From Leptospira sp. (GTDB lineage Bacteria > Spirochaetota > Leptospiria > Leptospirales > Leptospiraceae): DNA of 64,000 nucleotides. The first letter of the stretch is position 1. Each line of letters opens with the position of its first letter. A model generated the notes under the pieces. The model saw only the letters and a program-made list of their open reading frames with translations, was not told where the DNA came from and searched no databases. The DNA lies in NCBI GenBank assembly GCA_002786225.1, contig PEQN01000010.1:17781-81780 (forward strand), written 5' to 3'. A program made the position numbers and the translations under genes. Shown piece after piece: positions 53,522-63,220 of the stretch.

Positions 53522-54247
53522 ATGCGTGGTCTTGGGCACGAGAGACTTATCTCCCTTTCTGAAAAAGCAGATAGAGATAAGATGCTCTATTTATCCAAGA
53601 GACTTTCAGATGATCTGATTATTGATTTAGTTCAGAAATTGCCAGAACCAATTCTTCTCGAAACTCTAGACAATCTATTAGAAGATGACATTGTTTATTT
53701 CTTAGAAAAGTTTCCTTTGGAAGTTATCGTTCAAATTTCTATCACCATCCCTCCTTCGGATGTAAGAAAAATGGTTCTTGAACTCGGAAGAGAAGAATTG
53801 CTTGAATCTCTTCAAAAAGTAGGCATTGATAAGTCTTTAATTCTATGGGAGAAGCTAGGAACAGATAGAGTTATAAAACTTGCTCTAGCTTCCGGTATGA
53901 GCCAACTAACAAAGATAGCGACGAGTCTTACTGTTGAAGAAAGTTCTAAGTGGATACAAGAAAGGGGAATAGATGAGATTCCAGTTTTCTTGGAATTCTT
54001 CGGTGTAGATAATATGATTTCTCTATTCAAGACACTCGGCTTTGACACGGCTCTAGCACTTATCAATCAGTTAGGTGCCAAAAAGATGATGGAAATATCT
54101 AAAAAAATCTCAAGCATGAAACTTGCAGCAAAAGTTCCTAATACAATTCATCTTCTTCCTTCCAAGAAAAAACCAAAATCCAAGAAAGGGAAACAAGCAA
54201 AGAGAAAAAAGACTAAAGTCAAATCTAAAAGAAAATCAAAGCCATAG
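53522..54247 (+). CDS. Helical-repeat protein with lysine-rich tail
   Basis: A 241-residue protein made of repeated amphipathic helices (for example LIIDLVQKLPEPILLETLDNL, DDIVYFLEKFPLEVIVQI) of about 25 residues, resembling the MgtE N-terminal superhelix or FliG-like repeats. A highly basic tail of about 30 residues ends it. The frame is open upstream to 53441, and CTG 53444 has an AGGGAG site at good distance, so the real protein may be 26 residues longer. The function is unknown. Confidence 0.55.
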   Translation: MRGLGHERLISLSEKADRDKMLYLSKRLSDDLIIDLVQKLPEPILLETLDNLLEDDIVYFLEKFPLEVIVQISITIPPSDVRKMVLELGREELLESLQKVGIDKSLILWEKLGTDRVIKLALASGMSQLTKIATSLTVEESSKWIQERGIDEIPVFLEFFGVDNMISLFKTLGFDTALALINQLGAKKMMEISKKISSMKLAAKVPNTIHLLPSKKKPKSKKGKQAKRKKTKVKSKRKSKP

Positions 54248-54312
54248 TTATAACTATAGTCATAATAAAGTGATATGTTTTTATCTGTTGCATTGCAAAA
54301 TTTATCCTGGTA

Positions 54313-55017
54313 TTATTCTTCCGAAAAATTTTTAAGATCTCCACCCTTCTGCTTTGCAGAATCAATTTCTTTGCTATAGGCTTCGTTTCTCGATTGGATG
54401 GATTCAAATCTTTTTGTTAGAATGTCGTTCGTAACTGAATTTGTATTGGGATTGATATTGAGTTTTTCTTTAGCGTAATTTAGGATTTCTAGTTTTTCAG
54501 CTAGCTCTTGTTTCTTCTCAGAATAAAAAAACAGTGATTCATCGGAAGTAAGTTCTTCCCCAGTGATTATTCTATCCTGGAGAGAATCCATGATCTCATT
54601 GCGTCTTTTTTCTTTGGCTAGTTCTTTATCTGTTTTTTCTCTTGGAATATAACGATTCTTAGGAAATAATTCAGCCAAAGGTTTGTATTTTTCAATGGCA
54701 AGTTTCTTCCTGCGTGCTCTTTCTTCGGGGCTGATTCTAGCTGGATCATATTCGTATGCTTTATCCGAAATTGCAGATTCTTCCGATTCTTTGTCTGAGA
54801 ATTCAAGAAAGCCATTATTTGCATCAAATAGTGAGCCTTCTGATTTTTCTGAAACCAAAGCATCCCTCCCATTCGTATAGGAATTTCTGGCTTGGGATTC
54901 ATTCCTGGCTAGCTTGCTTTTATTTGTTTCTGATTTAGAAAATAGCATATAAGCGAGTACAAGCGAGACGCAAACTATAATAGTATAAAGTAAGACTTTT
55001 TTTATTGAATGACTCAT
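54313..55017 (-). CDS. Membrane-anchored charged protein, kinase operon
   Basis: A 234-residue protein with one N-terminal hydrophobic segment (about 8-27) and a long, charged, mostly helical remainder rich in Glu, Lys and Ser. No domain is recognised. Its ATG overlaps the stop of the histidine kinase gene (ATGA), so it is translationally coupled and may be an accessory envelope component of that signalling system. Confidence 0.6.
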   Translation of the reverse strand: MSHSIKKVLLYTIIVCVSLVLAYMLFSKSETNKSKLARNESQARNSYTNGRDALVSEKSEGSLFDANNGFLEFSDKESEESAISDKAYEYDPARISPEERARRKKLAIEKYKPLAELFPKNRYIPREKTDKELAKEKRRNEIMDSLQDRIITGEELTSDESLFFYSEKKQELAEKLEILNYAKEKLNINPNTNSVTNDILTKRFESIQSRNEAYSKEIDSAKQKGGDLKNFSEE

Positions 55018-57326
55018 TTTTGTATTTCCACCTCAAAAGAGGAACCCTTGCCCTCTTCACTTTGAAATTTTAATTCTGCCCCCATTTTTTCAACCAAAGA
55101 TTTTACTATAGAAAGTCCGAGTCCTGTTCCACCGATCTTGCGATTGGACTCCGAAGGAATGCGGAAAAACCTATCGAAAACAGAACTCTTGAATTTGTCA
55201 GGAATTCCATATCCAGAGTCCGTAACAGTAAATCGTATCCATTTGTTATCGGACTTTAACGAGAGTTTCACGAATCCATGCTCTGTATATTTAATTGCAT
55301 TTATGTACAAGTTGGAAACGATTTGAGAAAATTCAAACCGAATTCCTTTGATCAAATGCCCTCTTTCTAAATCTGCTGTAATTGAAATATCTTTTTCATT
55401 GGAAAGATGGGAATTCATATGCATTACATCTTCAATTACTATAGCTGGATCAAATTCTTCCATAGATTCTGCTTCTGATTCATCTTGGTTTCTTTCGATT
55501 TTCAGCAGGTTCTCAATCAAAAAGCTCAACCTCTTAATATTCTTATCTATGATACTTAGCATTTCTGAATTTTCTGGTTTAGAGCGAATCAAGGAATCAT
55601 TAGAAAGCAATTCAAAGTAGCCACGGATATTAGTCATGGGTGACCTTAGTTCATGACTGATGTTGGAAATAAATTCATGCTTAGCTCGTTCCGATTCAAT
55701 TCTTTCTCTATTGTCCTTAATGATAATTTGGTATCTCTTCTTTGGACTGACTAACATAGAGTTAATGGAAATGTCCACTCCAAGTCGATTCCCATCTCGT
55801 AGAATGATCTCACCATCAGGAATATGAAGCATAGAATCTGATCTCTCATTCTTAAAATAAAGGCTGGTACTAAGCTTCTGTCCACCAACCAAATCATCAA
55901 TTTTCATTCTAGAAAGATCCATCCTGGAATACCCACTCATCAAACGAAATTGTAGATTGGACTCAAGCAGTGCTCCCGAATCTGCATCAACAATGATAAG
56001 TGCTTCTCTTGAAAATTCGAAAAGGTATCTATATCTTTCTTCTGAATACTGCAAGTTTACAGAACTTCTATCAAGCTTGATTTCTAGAATGGAGTTAAAA
56101 TTTTCTAGTTCAATGATTCTCTCATTCAATTTAAAAATTTCAGCATTCCAATAATCTAACATATTGTTTATATGAATTTTTACTCTATTGTCTATGCGTA
56201 AGGTCTCATCAACATTTAGACGTGAATGAATATTCCCTTCTAGAATATCTAGGGAAATGGAAATAGCATCTGTTATTAAATGTCTTGTGTAATTTTGCTT
56301 TCGATAGTTTACGAGAGTTGGTGAGTATTGGTAATCTGCTCCTGGATTCTTAAAGCTAAAAGTCCTAACAGGAGAAGAATCAGTATTATCTATGGCTTGC
56401 CAGATTTCATCAAATTGAAGAATGCCATTGATTTCTTCTAAGGAGATTTGTTTCTTTATAGTTCTAAAGAAGAAATCTTGAATTAAACTGTGAATATTAT
56501 TCGAATTTCCTTTAACGGAGAATATGCGAGACTTGTCTAGTTTGTTGGCAAGAAGAATTTGTTTGAATTCACCTATGCGATAGCTTGGGTAGAAATGATT
56601 GAGGTTAAAGTCTGTACTAAGTTCATCTATTTCATTCTTCGAGATTTCATTGAGGTATTTAATCGCTTTGCGAATAGCTCTAAGGATTTTATCAGATTCA
56701 TTTGGGAATTTACTTACAAATTGTCCACCAAAAACGAAAAGAGTATTTGCAAAGGATCCAGGAATGGAATTGTTCTCGTATGAATTTGATGTATTTTCCA
56801 CATCCTCAAAATTTTGGAATTTGTTTAAGAAGGGATAAAAGTTCGAATCACCGCTCATTCCAAGAGTTGTAGCCTTTCTCAATTGATTTTCCATAAGATA
56901 GTATGGCAACTCTACAAAACGCAGTTTGGGCATTTTGCCTGGGAAGAAGTTCTCTACAAATTTTTCGGTGAAAAATCTCTCTATAGAAAGTTCACTTGGT
57001 ACGGGAATAGTAAAAGTTTTGTTGACAAGAATGTCACTAGGCTCAAAGAAATTTCTAGAGTAGAAACTAAGCTTAGAATGGGAAAGATATAAACCTTTGT
57101 AGAGTCTCTTGACTTTCGATTTTTTGAGAAAGCAATCATGGACATAAAGTAAGGTAGGAAGTTCACCCGCATCAATTCTGCCCGATTCCAAGAGAGAAAA
57201 GATTCCTTTGTAATCTATGCAGGATCTGAGATCAATATCCAATCCCAGTTCCTCGAAGAAGCCCTTTTTCTCTGCAATGGCTATAGGCAAGGAGCTAATT
57301 CTGTCGGTTATCATGATCTTAATCAT
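55014..57326 (-). CDS. Hybrid solute-binding / PAS sensor histidine kinase
   Basis: From ATG 57324-57326 the protein has 770 residues. The first 280 match the NMT1/THI5-SsuA periplasmic-binding fold (LPIAIAEKKGFFEELGLDID, SGRIDAGELPTLLY). A helical linker, a PAS domain (about 430-540), HisKA with FISNISHELRSPMTNIRGY and HATPase with N (YINAIKYTEHG), G1 (DSGYGIP) and G2 (GGTGLGLSIV) boxes follow. There is no signal peptide or clear membrane segment, so the ligand would be sensed in the cytoplasm. No response regulator is adjacent. Confidence 0.85.
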   Translation of the reverse strand: MIKIMITDRISSLPIAIAEKKGFFEELGLDIDLRSCIDYKGIFSLLESGRIDAGELPTLLYVHDCFLKKSKVKRLYKGLYLSHSKLSFYSRNFFEPSDILVNKTFTIPVPSELSIERFFTEKFVENFFPGKMPKLRFVELPYYLMENQLRKATTLGMSGDSNFYPFLNKFQNFEDVENTSNSYENNSIPGSFANTLFVFGGQFVSKFPNESDKILRAIRKAIKYLNEISKNEIDELSTDFNLNHFYPSYRIGEFKQILLANKLDKSRIFSVKGNSNNIHSLIQDFFFRTIKKQISLEEINGILQFDEIWQAIDNTDSSPVRTFSFKNPGADYQYSPTLVNYRKQNYTRHLITDAISISLDILEGNIHSRLNVDETLRIDNRVKIHINNMLDYWNAEIFKLNERIIELENFNSILEIKLDRSSVNLQYSEERYRYLFEFSREALIIVDADSGALLESNLQFRLMSGYSRMDLSRMKIDDLVGGQKLSTSLYFKNERSDSMLHIPDGEIILRDGNRLGVDISINSMLVSPKKRYQIIIKDNRERIESERAKHEFISNISHELRSPMTNIRGYFELLSNDSLIRSKPENSEMLSIIDKNIKRLSFLIENLLKIERNQDESEAESMEEFDPAIVIEDVMHMNSHLSNEKDISITADLERGHLIKGIRFEFSQIVSNLYINAIKYTEHGFVKLSLKSDNKWIRFTVTDSGYGIPDKFKSSVFDRFFRIPSESNRKIGGTGLGLSIVKSLVEKMGAELKFQSEEGKGSSFEVEIQK

Positions 57327-57394
57327 TCTTCCAATTTGCCCTCGCCTAAAAAAAATACGATAGTTTTTCTGGTTTTTTGTCGAAGAGACATAAT

Positions 57395-58012
57395 ATGAAC
57401 ATAACGGATATTCCTTCCTTGCAACAGGTTTTTCGAAGAATGGGCGAAATTGAGAAAATTCTTGGATCGAAATCACCAGAGAAGGTGGGAAATGTGCTTA
57501 ACCCAGGCAATCAAAATAGTGCTGTTAATAAGCCAAGCTTCGAAGAAATGATGGAAGAGGCAGCAAGTCAAGGCTTGGATTTAGAGAACCCGCGAGGGAC
57601 TCAAGATTTTTCAGGAAGCACGCTTTCAAATCCTAGAATGACTGAGGCTCTGGAACAAAAGATTGCCTTGGAATCTAAAAAAAATGGAATCGATCCTAAT
57701 CTAGTTAAGGCGGTAATTCAAACCGAATCCAATTTTAAAGCGAATGCCATCTCTCCTAAGGGGGCTATGGGGCTAATGCAATTGATGCCACCAACTGCTA
57801 AGATGTTAGGTGTTGAAGATGCTCTCGATCCTATGGAAAATATTGAAGGTGGAACGAAATTTCTGGGAGATATGATGAGTGAATTTCAAGATCGCAAGCT
57901 TGCCTTGGCTGCTTACAATGCTGGTCCAGCTGCTGTGAAAAAATACAAAGGTATTCCACCTTATGCTGAAACACAAAACTATGTTAGTAAAATAGAAAAG
58001 CTTTTAAAATAA
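57395..58012 (+). CDS. SLT-type lytic transglycosylase without signal peptide
   Basis: From ATG 57395 the protein has 205 residues. The SLT domain (about 85-205) has the catalytic Glu111 in QTESNFKANAIS, then GAMGLMQLMPPTA and AAYNAGPAAVKKYKGIPPY. The N-terminal 80 residues begin NITDIPSLQQVFRRM without a signal sequence, which resembles flagellar rod-associated muralytic enzymes exported through the flagellar apparatus (inference). It is divergent from the kinase gene across 68 bp. Confidence 0.85.
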   Translation: MNITDIPSLQQVFRRMGEIEKILGSKSPEKVGNVLNPGNQNSAVNKPSFEEMMEEAASQGLDLENPRGTQDFSGSTLSNPRMTEALEQKIALESKKNGIDPNLVKAVIQTESNFKANAISPKGAMGLMQLMPPTAKMLGVEDALDPMENIEGGTKFLGDMMSEFQDRKLALAAYNAGPAAVKKYKGIPPYAETQNYVSKIEKLLK

Positions 58013-58019
58013 ATAAATT

Positions 58020-59363
58020 TTACTTTTGAAGGTTGCTATAGCCTAGAATGGATTGTTGCCAAATTATATAATCTTGGTACAAATAAAGTTTGGAAAACTT
58101 CCCAAGGTTCTCTTCTAATTTAGTTTTGTAAGAAGTGGAAGTTTTGTCTGAGACAATTTTATCTTGCAAGCTTTTACTTAATAAAATAGACCTATCTCCC
58201 AACTGCATCAATTCACTACGTCGGTCTTTCTTGCGGGCTGGAAATTTTCTGGTTATATCAACTATATCAGCCTGCCAAATATCATCTAAATATAAATAGC
58301 TATTTCCTTCTCTAGTTAGAACCTCATAAAATTTATGCTTGAGTTTGGTCGCAAAATAAATGTAATGCGCTGTAATTGGGTCAGAATAGATGGAATTCGT
58401 CCCTGCAATTAAAGATTGGCTTCGAATAAAATTCTCTTTCTTGGATTCAAGTAAATCATCTATAGTCTCATCATATTTGCTGTAATTGAAATATACTGCT
58501 ACAAGTATTCCCGCAACTAAAATTCCAGTAAAGGTTCTTGTGTTTAATTCCTTCTCTGTTCCTAAAAGAATATTTCCTACAAACAAGGTAAGAAAGGCAG
58601 GAGAAATATAAAGTGTAGTAGAAGCAGAATGGTACACAAGTTCAAGAAAACTTGAGGTTCCAAAAAAATCTAATATAGAAAAAACCACCAAAAGAGTAAA
58701 CAAGCTCATTAAATAAGTGACAAGAATGATAAATGGAATATTCTTCCTTTTGTAAAAAACAGTAGTCCTTGCTTTATTGGAACTCATAGATCTTAGGCAG
58801 GACCAAAGAGTAAATACAGTAAACCCAAACAAGAACATTCTCAAGTCGGTAAAGAAGGCAACAAGAAGCAGAGCTGGAAAGAGAAAAAGATCTAAAATTG
58901 TCTCCATACGAAAGGTATGGAAGATCAGTAAAATAAAGGTTAAACCAACAAGCTCATGAAAGAAGAGTATGGGAAATTCATGGGAATAAGGAAGAAAGGC
59001 AGAAATGTAAACCAAAAAATGGTGGTTGAACTTCCATTCCCCTTTTCGGAAAAGAAGTAGTATCAAATGCAAATTCAAACTGAAAAGCAAGGCGGCTATG
59101 GATTGGAAACTAGTCAGGTAGTTCATCCCGAAGATGGTCTTCCAGAAAAAAACCAAAAGCACGGGAAGTGGTTCTTCCCATGAGAAAAAAGCTCCCTCTT
59201 CCGTTATAGCTCTTAAATTTGCAAGAAAGACATAACTCTCTGGATCAGCAAGCACTGGTCTAAGATTCAAATAAAGCCAAAATATTCCAAATAAGATAAG
59301 AATGGAAAGAAAGAAGGCGATGGGATTGAGTGGGGTTCTTTCTTTGTACACAAATGTTTCCAA
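58020..59363 (-). CDS. Polytopic membrane protein with C-terminal soluble domain
   Basis: A 447-residue protein with about nine hydrophobic segments in the first 300 residues and a soluble C-terminal part of about 140 residues. The start is TTG 59361-59363, backed by AGGAGAG ten bases upstream, and no ATG offers a better start. No family is recognised; topology resembles GT-C-like proteins but lacks a clear acidic motif (a LADPESYVFLANLRAI loop follows TM1). It diverges from the mutase gene. Confidence 0.5.
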   Translation of the reverse strand: METFVYKERTPLNPIAFFLSILILFGIFWLYLNLRPVLADPESYVFLANLRAITEEGAFFSWEEPLPVLLVFFWKTIFGMNYLTSFQSIAALLFSLNLHLILLLFRKGEWKFNHHFLVYISAFLPYSHEFPILFFHELVGLTFILLIFHTFRMETILDLFLFPALLLVAFFTDLRMFLFGFTVFTLWSCLRSMSSNKARTTVFYKRKNIPFIILVTYLMSLFTLLVVFSILDFFGTSSFLELVYHSASTTLYISPAFLTLFVGNILLGTEKELNTRTFTGILVAGILVAVYFNYSKYDETIDDLLESKKENFIRSQSLIAGTNSIYSDPITAHYIYFATKLKHKFYEVLTREGNSYLYLDDIWQADIVDITRKFPARKKDRRSELMQLGDRSILLSKSLQDKIVSDKTSTSYKTKLEENLGKFSKLYLYQDYIIWQQSILGYSNLQK

Positions 59364-59449
59364 TAGTTTTTCTCTCTCCTGTTTAAAATTTAGCTGAAAT
59401 TATTCCAGAAGATTTTAAGTTTTACATAAGAAATAAAAAGTTGGCATCA

Positions 59450-61462
59450 ATGGAAAAATACCCTCATGTTCTCTACGACCAAAACGGCAATAGTACGAAA
59501 GACAAAGCTTGGATCTTTCGTACCTACGCAGGTCATACAAATGCGAAAGCATCCAATGAACTCTATCGCAAGAACTTAGCAAAAGGTCAGACTGGACTCT
59601 CCATCGCCTTTGATCTTCCAACCCAATGTGGATATAGTTCCGACCATGGAATCTCTAAACCTGAAATTGGAAAAGTGGGAGTTCCTATCAACTCACTAGA
59701 GGATTTTCGAGTACTTTTTGACCAGATCCCCATAGAAGAAATGAACACATCCATGACTATCAATGGTACTTCCATGTGGCTTCTTTCTTTATATGTGGCA
59801 CTTGCCGAAGAAAGAGGGATAGACCTTAAGCTTTTGCAAGGAACAACTCAAAATGATTTAATCAAAGAATACCTTGCCCGTGGGACTTATATTTTCCCAC
59901 CAGGTGAATCCATACGAATCATAGTGGATATGTATGAGTATTGTTTGAAAAATACTCCTAAATGGAATCCCTCCAATATTTGCTCTTATCATTTGCAAGA
60001 AGCAGGTGCAACACCAAGCCAAGAACTTGCCTTTGCTCTTGCGACCGCAATAGCAATCTTAGATGCAATCAAGGAAAGAAATTGTTTCACTGAAGAAGAA
60101 TTCGAACAGTGCGTCGGAAGGATTTCCTTCTTTGTAAATGCAGGAATTCGCTTCGTAGAAGAAATGTGTAAGATGCGTGCCTTTGTCGCAATGTGGGAAG
60201 AAATTACAACTGAACGTTACAAAGTGAAAAATCCCAAGTACAGAGTGTTCCGATATGGGGTTCAAGTCAACTCACTTGGACTCACAGAAGAACAACCAGA
60301 AAACAATGCTTGGAGAATTCTCATTGAAACCTTGGGTGTAACTTTGAGTAGAGATGCAAGATGTAGAGCACTTCAGCTTCCAGCTTGGAATGAGGCACTC
60401 TCCCTACCCCGTCCTTGGGACCAACAATGGTCACTTCGTCTGCAACAAGTTCTTTCTTATGAAACAGACCTTTTGGAATACCCAGATTTATTCGAGGGTT
60501 CAAAAGTAATTGAATCCAAAGTGAATTCACTGAAAAAACAAGCCTATGATGAAATCCATAAAATCTTGGATATGGGTGGTGCTATCAAGGCAATCGAAAA
60601 CGGCTATATGAAATCCCAGTTGGTGAAATCCCAAACGGATCGTCTATCAAAGATTAACTCAGGCGAACAAATCATAGTTGGTAAAAATAAGTGGACAGAG
60701 GGCATCAAATCACCTCTCTTAGGTGGCGAAGATGGTGGTATCTTTAAGGTAGATCCTAAATCAGCGGAACAAACTCTTAGCGTTCTTAATAAGGTAAAAA
60801 AAGAGCGTGATCCCAAGAAGGTTGCAGATGCACTTGCTCAATTGAAAGCTGATGCCAAAGAAGGCCGCAATATGATGGCAGCTTCCATTCATGCAGCCAA
60901 AGTTGGTGTGACTACAGGAGAATGGTCCGATACGCTCAGAGAAGTTTTTGGTGAATACAACCCACCTACTGGAGTGGAAGGACAATCTCTTAAGATAGAA
61001 GATGAGAAAACAGAAAGAGTCCGTGGCAAGGTGAAAGCATTCTTGGAAGCTACAGGGCATAGACCCAAGATCGTTGTCGGCAAACCAGGTTTAGATGGTC
61101 ATTCCAATGGCGCTGAAATGATAGCTGTATCTGCAAAACATGCTGGCTTTGATGTAATCTACTCTGGAATTCGTTTGTCTCCCGAAGAGATCATTCAATC
61201 TGCTGTGGAAGAAAATGCCGATGTAATCGGTATTTCCATACTATCAGGATCTCATAATGAAATTGCGGAACAAATCTTTGATGAGCTTAAGCACTACAAA
61301 GCAAATATTCCAGTTGTTATAGGTGGAATCATACCGGAATCGGACTTTGAGAGCTTAAAGAAGCAAGGCATACGTGAAGTGTTCACTCCCAAGGACTATG
61401 ATCTAATGAGCATCATGGAGAAAATCATTGATTTGATATCTAGTATCTCCAAAGCCGCATAG
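59450..61462 (+). CDS. Ethylmalonyl-CoA-mutase-type B12-dependent mutase
   Basis: A 670-residue adenosylcobalamin mutase. The TIM-barrel part opens with FRTYAGHTNAKASNELYR and DLPTQCGYSSDH and continues with SYHLQEAGATPSQELAF and GRISFFVNAGIRF; this wording is that of ethylmalonyl-CoA mutases rather than methylmalonyl-CoA mutases. The B12-binding domain (about 535-665) has the DGHSNG form of the D-x-H-x-x-G motif. Catalytic and cofactor domains are in one chain. The MeaB chaperone gene follows 8-44 bp later. Start ATG 59450 is preferred to TTG 59441. Substrate assignment is by family resemblance. Confidence 0.85.
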   Translation: MEKYPHVLYDQNGNSTKDKAWIFRTYAGHTNAKASNELYRKNLAKGQTGLSIAFDLPTQCGYSSDHGISKPEIGKVGVPINSLEDFRVLFDQIPIEEMNTSMTINGTSMWLLSLYVALAEERGIDLKLLQGTTQNDLIKEYLARGTYIFPPGESIRIIVDMYEYCLKNTPKWNPSNICSYHLQEAGATPSQELAFALATAIAILDAIKERNCFTEEEFEQCVGRISFFVNAGIRFVEEMCKMRAFVAMWEEITTERYKVKNPKYRVFRYGVQVNSLGLTEEQPENNAWRILIETLGVTLSRDARCRALQLPAWNEALSLPRPWDQQWSLRLQQVLSYETDLLEYPDLFEGSKVIESKVNSLKKQAYDEIHKILDMGGAIKAIENGYMKSQLVKSQTDRLSKINSGEQIIVGKNKWTEGIKSPLLGGEDGGIFKVDPKSAEQTLSVLNKVKKERDPKKVADALAQLKADAKEGRNMMAASIHAAKVGVTTGEWSDTLREVFGEYNPPTGVEGQSLKIEDEKTERVRGKVKAFLEATGHRPKIVVGKPGLDGHSNGAEMIAVSAKHAGFDVIYSGIRLSPEEIIQSAVEENADVIGISILSGSHNEIAEQIFDELKHYKANIPVVIGGIIPESDFESLKKQGIREVFTPKDYDLMSIMEKIIDLISSISKAA

Positions 61463-61469
61463 CATAGAT

Positions 61470-62474
61470 TTGGTTTTGAAGGAAGACAATAAATCCAAGC
61501 AAGCTATGCTTGCAGAGTCGAGTTTAGATTCAGAAGAAAACAAACTTTTCCAAGAACTCATAATCGGCTCTAAGGAATTAGAAAAGTTCAGTTTGGCGAA
61601 GGCAATTTCTCTCTTAGAAAGAGAGGATAGCCCCGCTAAGCGAGCTAGGCTTTTTCCTATGTTAGCTGCCATGGGTTTAAGTGAGTCCAAGGGTTATACT
61701 ATTGGCATCACTGGGACTCCTGGTGCAGGTAAGTCCTCCTTGATTGGAGAGATTTGTAAGCATTTTCTTTCAGTTGATTCTAATCAAAGCTTGGCGATAG
61801 TTGCCATTGATCCTTCCAGCAATGTATCAGGAGGCTCCATACTAGGAGACAGAACCAGAGTGATTCTTCCTAGAAGAGAGAACAGAGTGTACTTTAGATC
61901 TCAGGCTTCCCAGTTAGAGCTTGGCGGTGTAAATCCTTACACCTACCATGTGATTCGATACCTGCGACACTTCTTTGATTACGTTCTAGTTGAAACTGTA
62001 GGCATAGGACAGAATGAAATTGAAGTTTCTCTGCTGACGGACTATTCTTTTCTCGTAATGCAACCATTAGGTGGAGATCAGGTTCAATTTATGAAAAGTG
62101 GGATTATGGAAGTTCCCGATGCTTTCATCATCAATAAATGTGATGAAGAAGGGCTCGCTAACTCAAGCTACCACCTTCTTCTCTCCACTTTAGAATTTCT
62201 GAAGGACGTTCTGCCCAACCAAAAGTTGCCTCCAGTCTTCAAAACATCCGTTGTCAAAAAGCTAGGAATTGCTGAGGTTTGGAATTTTGTTGCAAGCAAA
62301 CCACAAAGAAAGGATAGCCAAAAAGAAATCATCTACCAGCTTGAAAAGTGGGTTCGCAATGAATATGGAAGATATGGAGTAAGAATATTCAAATCCATGT
62401 TAGCTGAAGAAAATAATACAAATCTAAGCTATGAAAATTTAGAGATAATGTTTCAACAAAAAATTGGGAACTAG
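61470..62474 (+). CDS. meaB: MeaB/ArgK-type G-protein chaperone
   Basis: A 322-334-residue SIMIBI GTPase: Walker A GITGTPGAGKSSL, then VAIDPSSNVSGGSILGDRTR, VETVGIGQNEIEV and the NKCDEEG specificity motif. It loads and protects the cobalamin cofactor of acyl-CoA mutases, in line with its place right after the mutase gene. The start is either TTG 61470, 8 bp after the mutase stop, or ATG 61506; neither has a strong ribosome binding site. Confidence 0.9.
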   Translation: MVLKEDNKSKQAMLAESSLDSEENKLFQELIIGSKELEKFSLAKAISLLEREDSPAKRARLFPMLAAMGLSESKGYTIGITGTPGAGKSSLIGEICKHFLSVDSNQSLAIVAIDPSSNVSGGSILGDRTRVILPRRENRVYFRSQASQLELGGVNPYTYHVIRYLRHFFDYVLVETVGIGQNEIEVSLLTDYSFLVMQPLGGDQVQFMKSGIMEVPDAFIINKCDEEGLANSSYHLLLSTLEFLKDVLPNQKLPPVFKTSVVKKLGIAEVWNFVASKPQRKDSQKEIIYQLEKWVRNEYGRYGVRIFKSMLAEENNTNLSYENLEIMFQQKIGN

Positions 62475-62621
62475 ATTTTTTCGGTATTTCAGCTTTGCAT
62501 AATCTGATCTCTAGAATCTAAAGCAAAAAATAAGAATAGATACTTCTTAGAAAATAAAAATTAATAGACTTAGTTGGAATCAGAACTTAAACTGTTACAC
62601 ATCTTATTGAAGTAGGTTTTT

Positions 62622-63128
62622 ATGAAAGTTTTAGTTTGTACTGTTTTCTTTACCTTTGTCATGACTGCGAGTATCTTTTCAAAAGATAAAGCAGGAGCCT
62701 TGCCAAAGATAGCGATAAGTGAGGATGGAATTGTTTTGAATGAGCAGAATCTAAAGGCAGATCAAAATGTTGAGTACTACCAAGCTATTCTGGGTGATTT
62801 TAATGTGAAAGAGAATCGTGAGGATGGATTGTATTATACTTGGGACAAACTGGGTCTGAAGCTTCGAGAGGATGCAAAGACAAAGAATATCAATCAAATT
62901 TCCTTGTTCCTGACTATTGTTGGAACGAGTACAACAAAATCACCTTATAGGGGAAAGTTGACAATCATGGGTAAGGATATTAACTTTAGCACCAATCCAT
63001 CCAAATTAAAGAATGAATTAGAGTGTGAGCAGATTTTTTGTGCATTCAAATTGGATACTAAAACCGTTTATACAAATCTAACTTTGGATAAAAAGAAATT
63101 TCAGCACATACAAATAGAACTGCCCTAG
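62622..63128 (+). CDS. Small exported protein of unknown function
   Basis: A 168-residue protein with a signal peptide (about 1-20, ending SIFSKD). The mature part begins PKIAISEDGIVLNEQ and carries YYQAILGDFN then GLYYTWDKLGLKL, a pattern shared by small secreted DUF7738-like proteins, though I cannot confirm the family. Two Cys lie close together (CEQIFC) near the C-terminus. A 147-bp gap separates it from meaB, so it probably has its own promoter. Confidence 0.55.
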   Translation: MKVLVCTVFFTFVMTASIFSKDKAGALPKIAISEDGIVLNEQNLKADQNVEYYQAILGDFNVKENREDGLYYTWDKLGLKLREDAKTKNINQISLFLTIVGTSTTKSPYRGKLTIMGKDINFSTNPSKLKNELECEQIFCAFKLDTKTVYTNLTLDKKKFQHIQIELP

Positions 63129-63220
63129 TAATTCGCACATCTAGGAAATTATTTCTTTTTTAGAGTTCAAGATAGAGATCCATAGTTCATTAGAATGAAT
63201 TATGGATCTTGCTTGAGATT

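Noticed and set aside
54244..54257. Perfect 14-bp palindrome ATAGTTATAACTAT at a gene end
   Set aside because: It is AT-only, has no loop and lacks a T-run, so it is neither a good terminator nor clearly an operator. Such palindromes arise by chance in AT-rich DNA.
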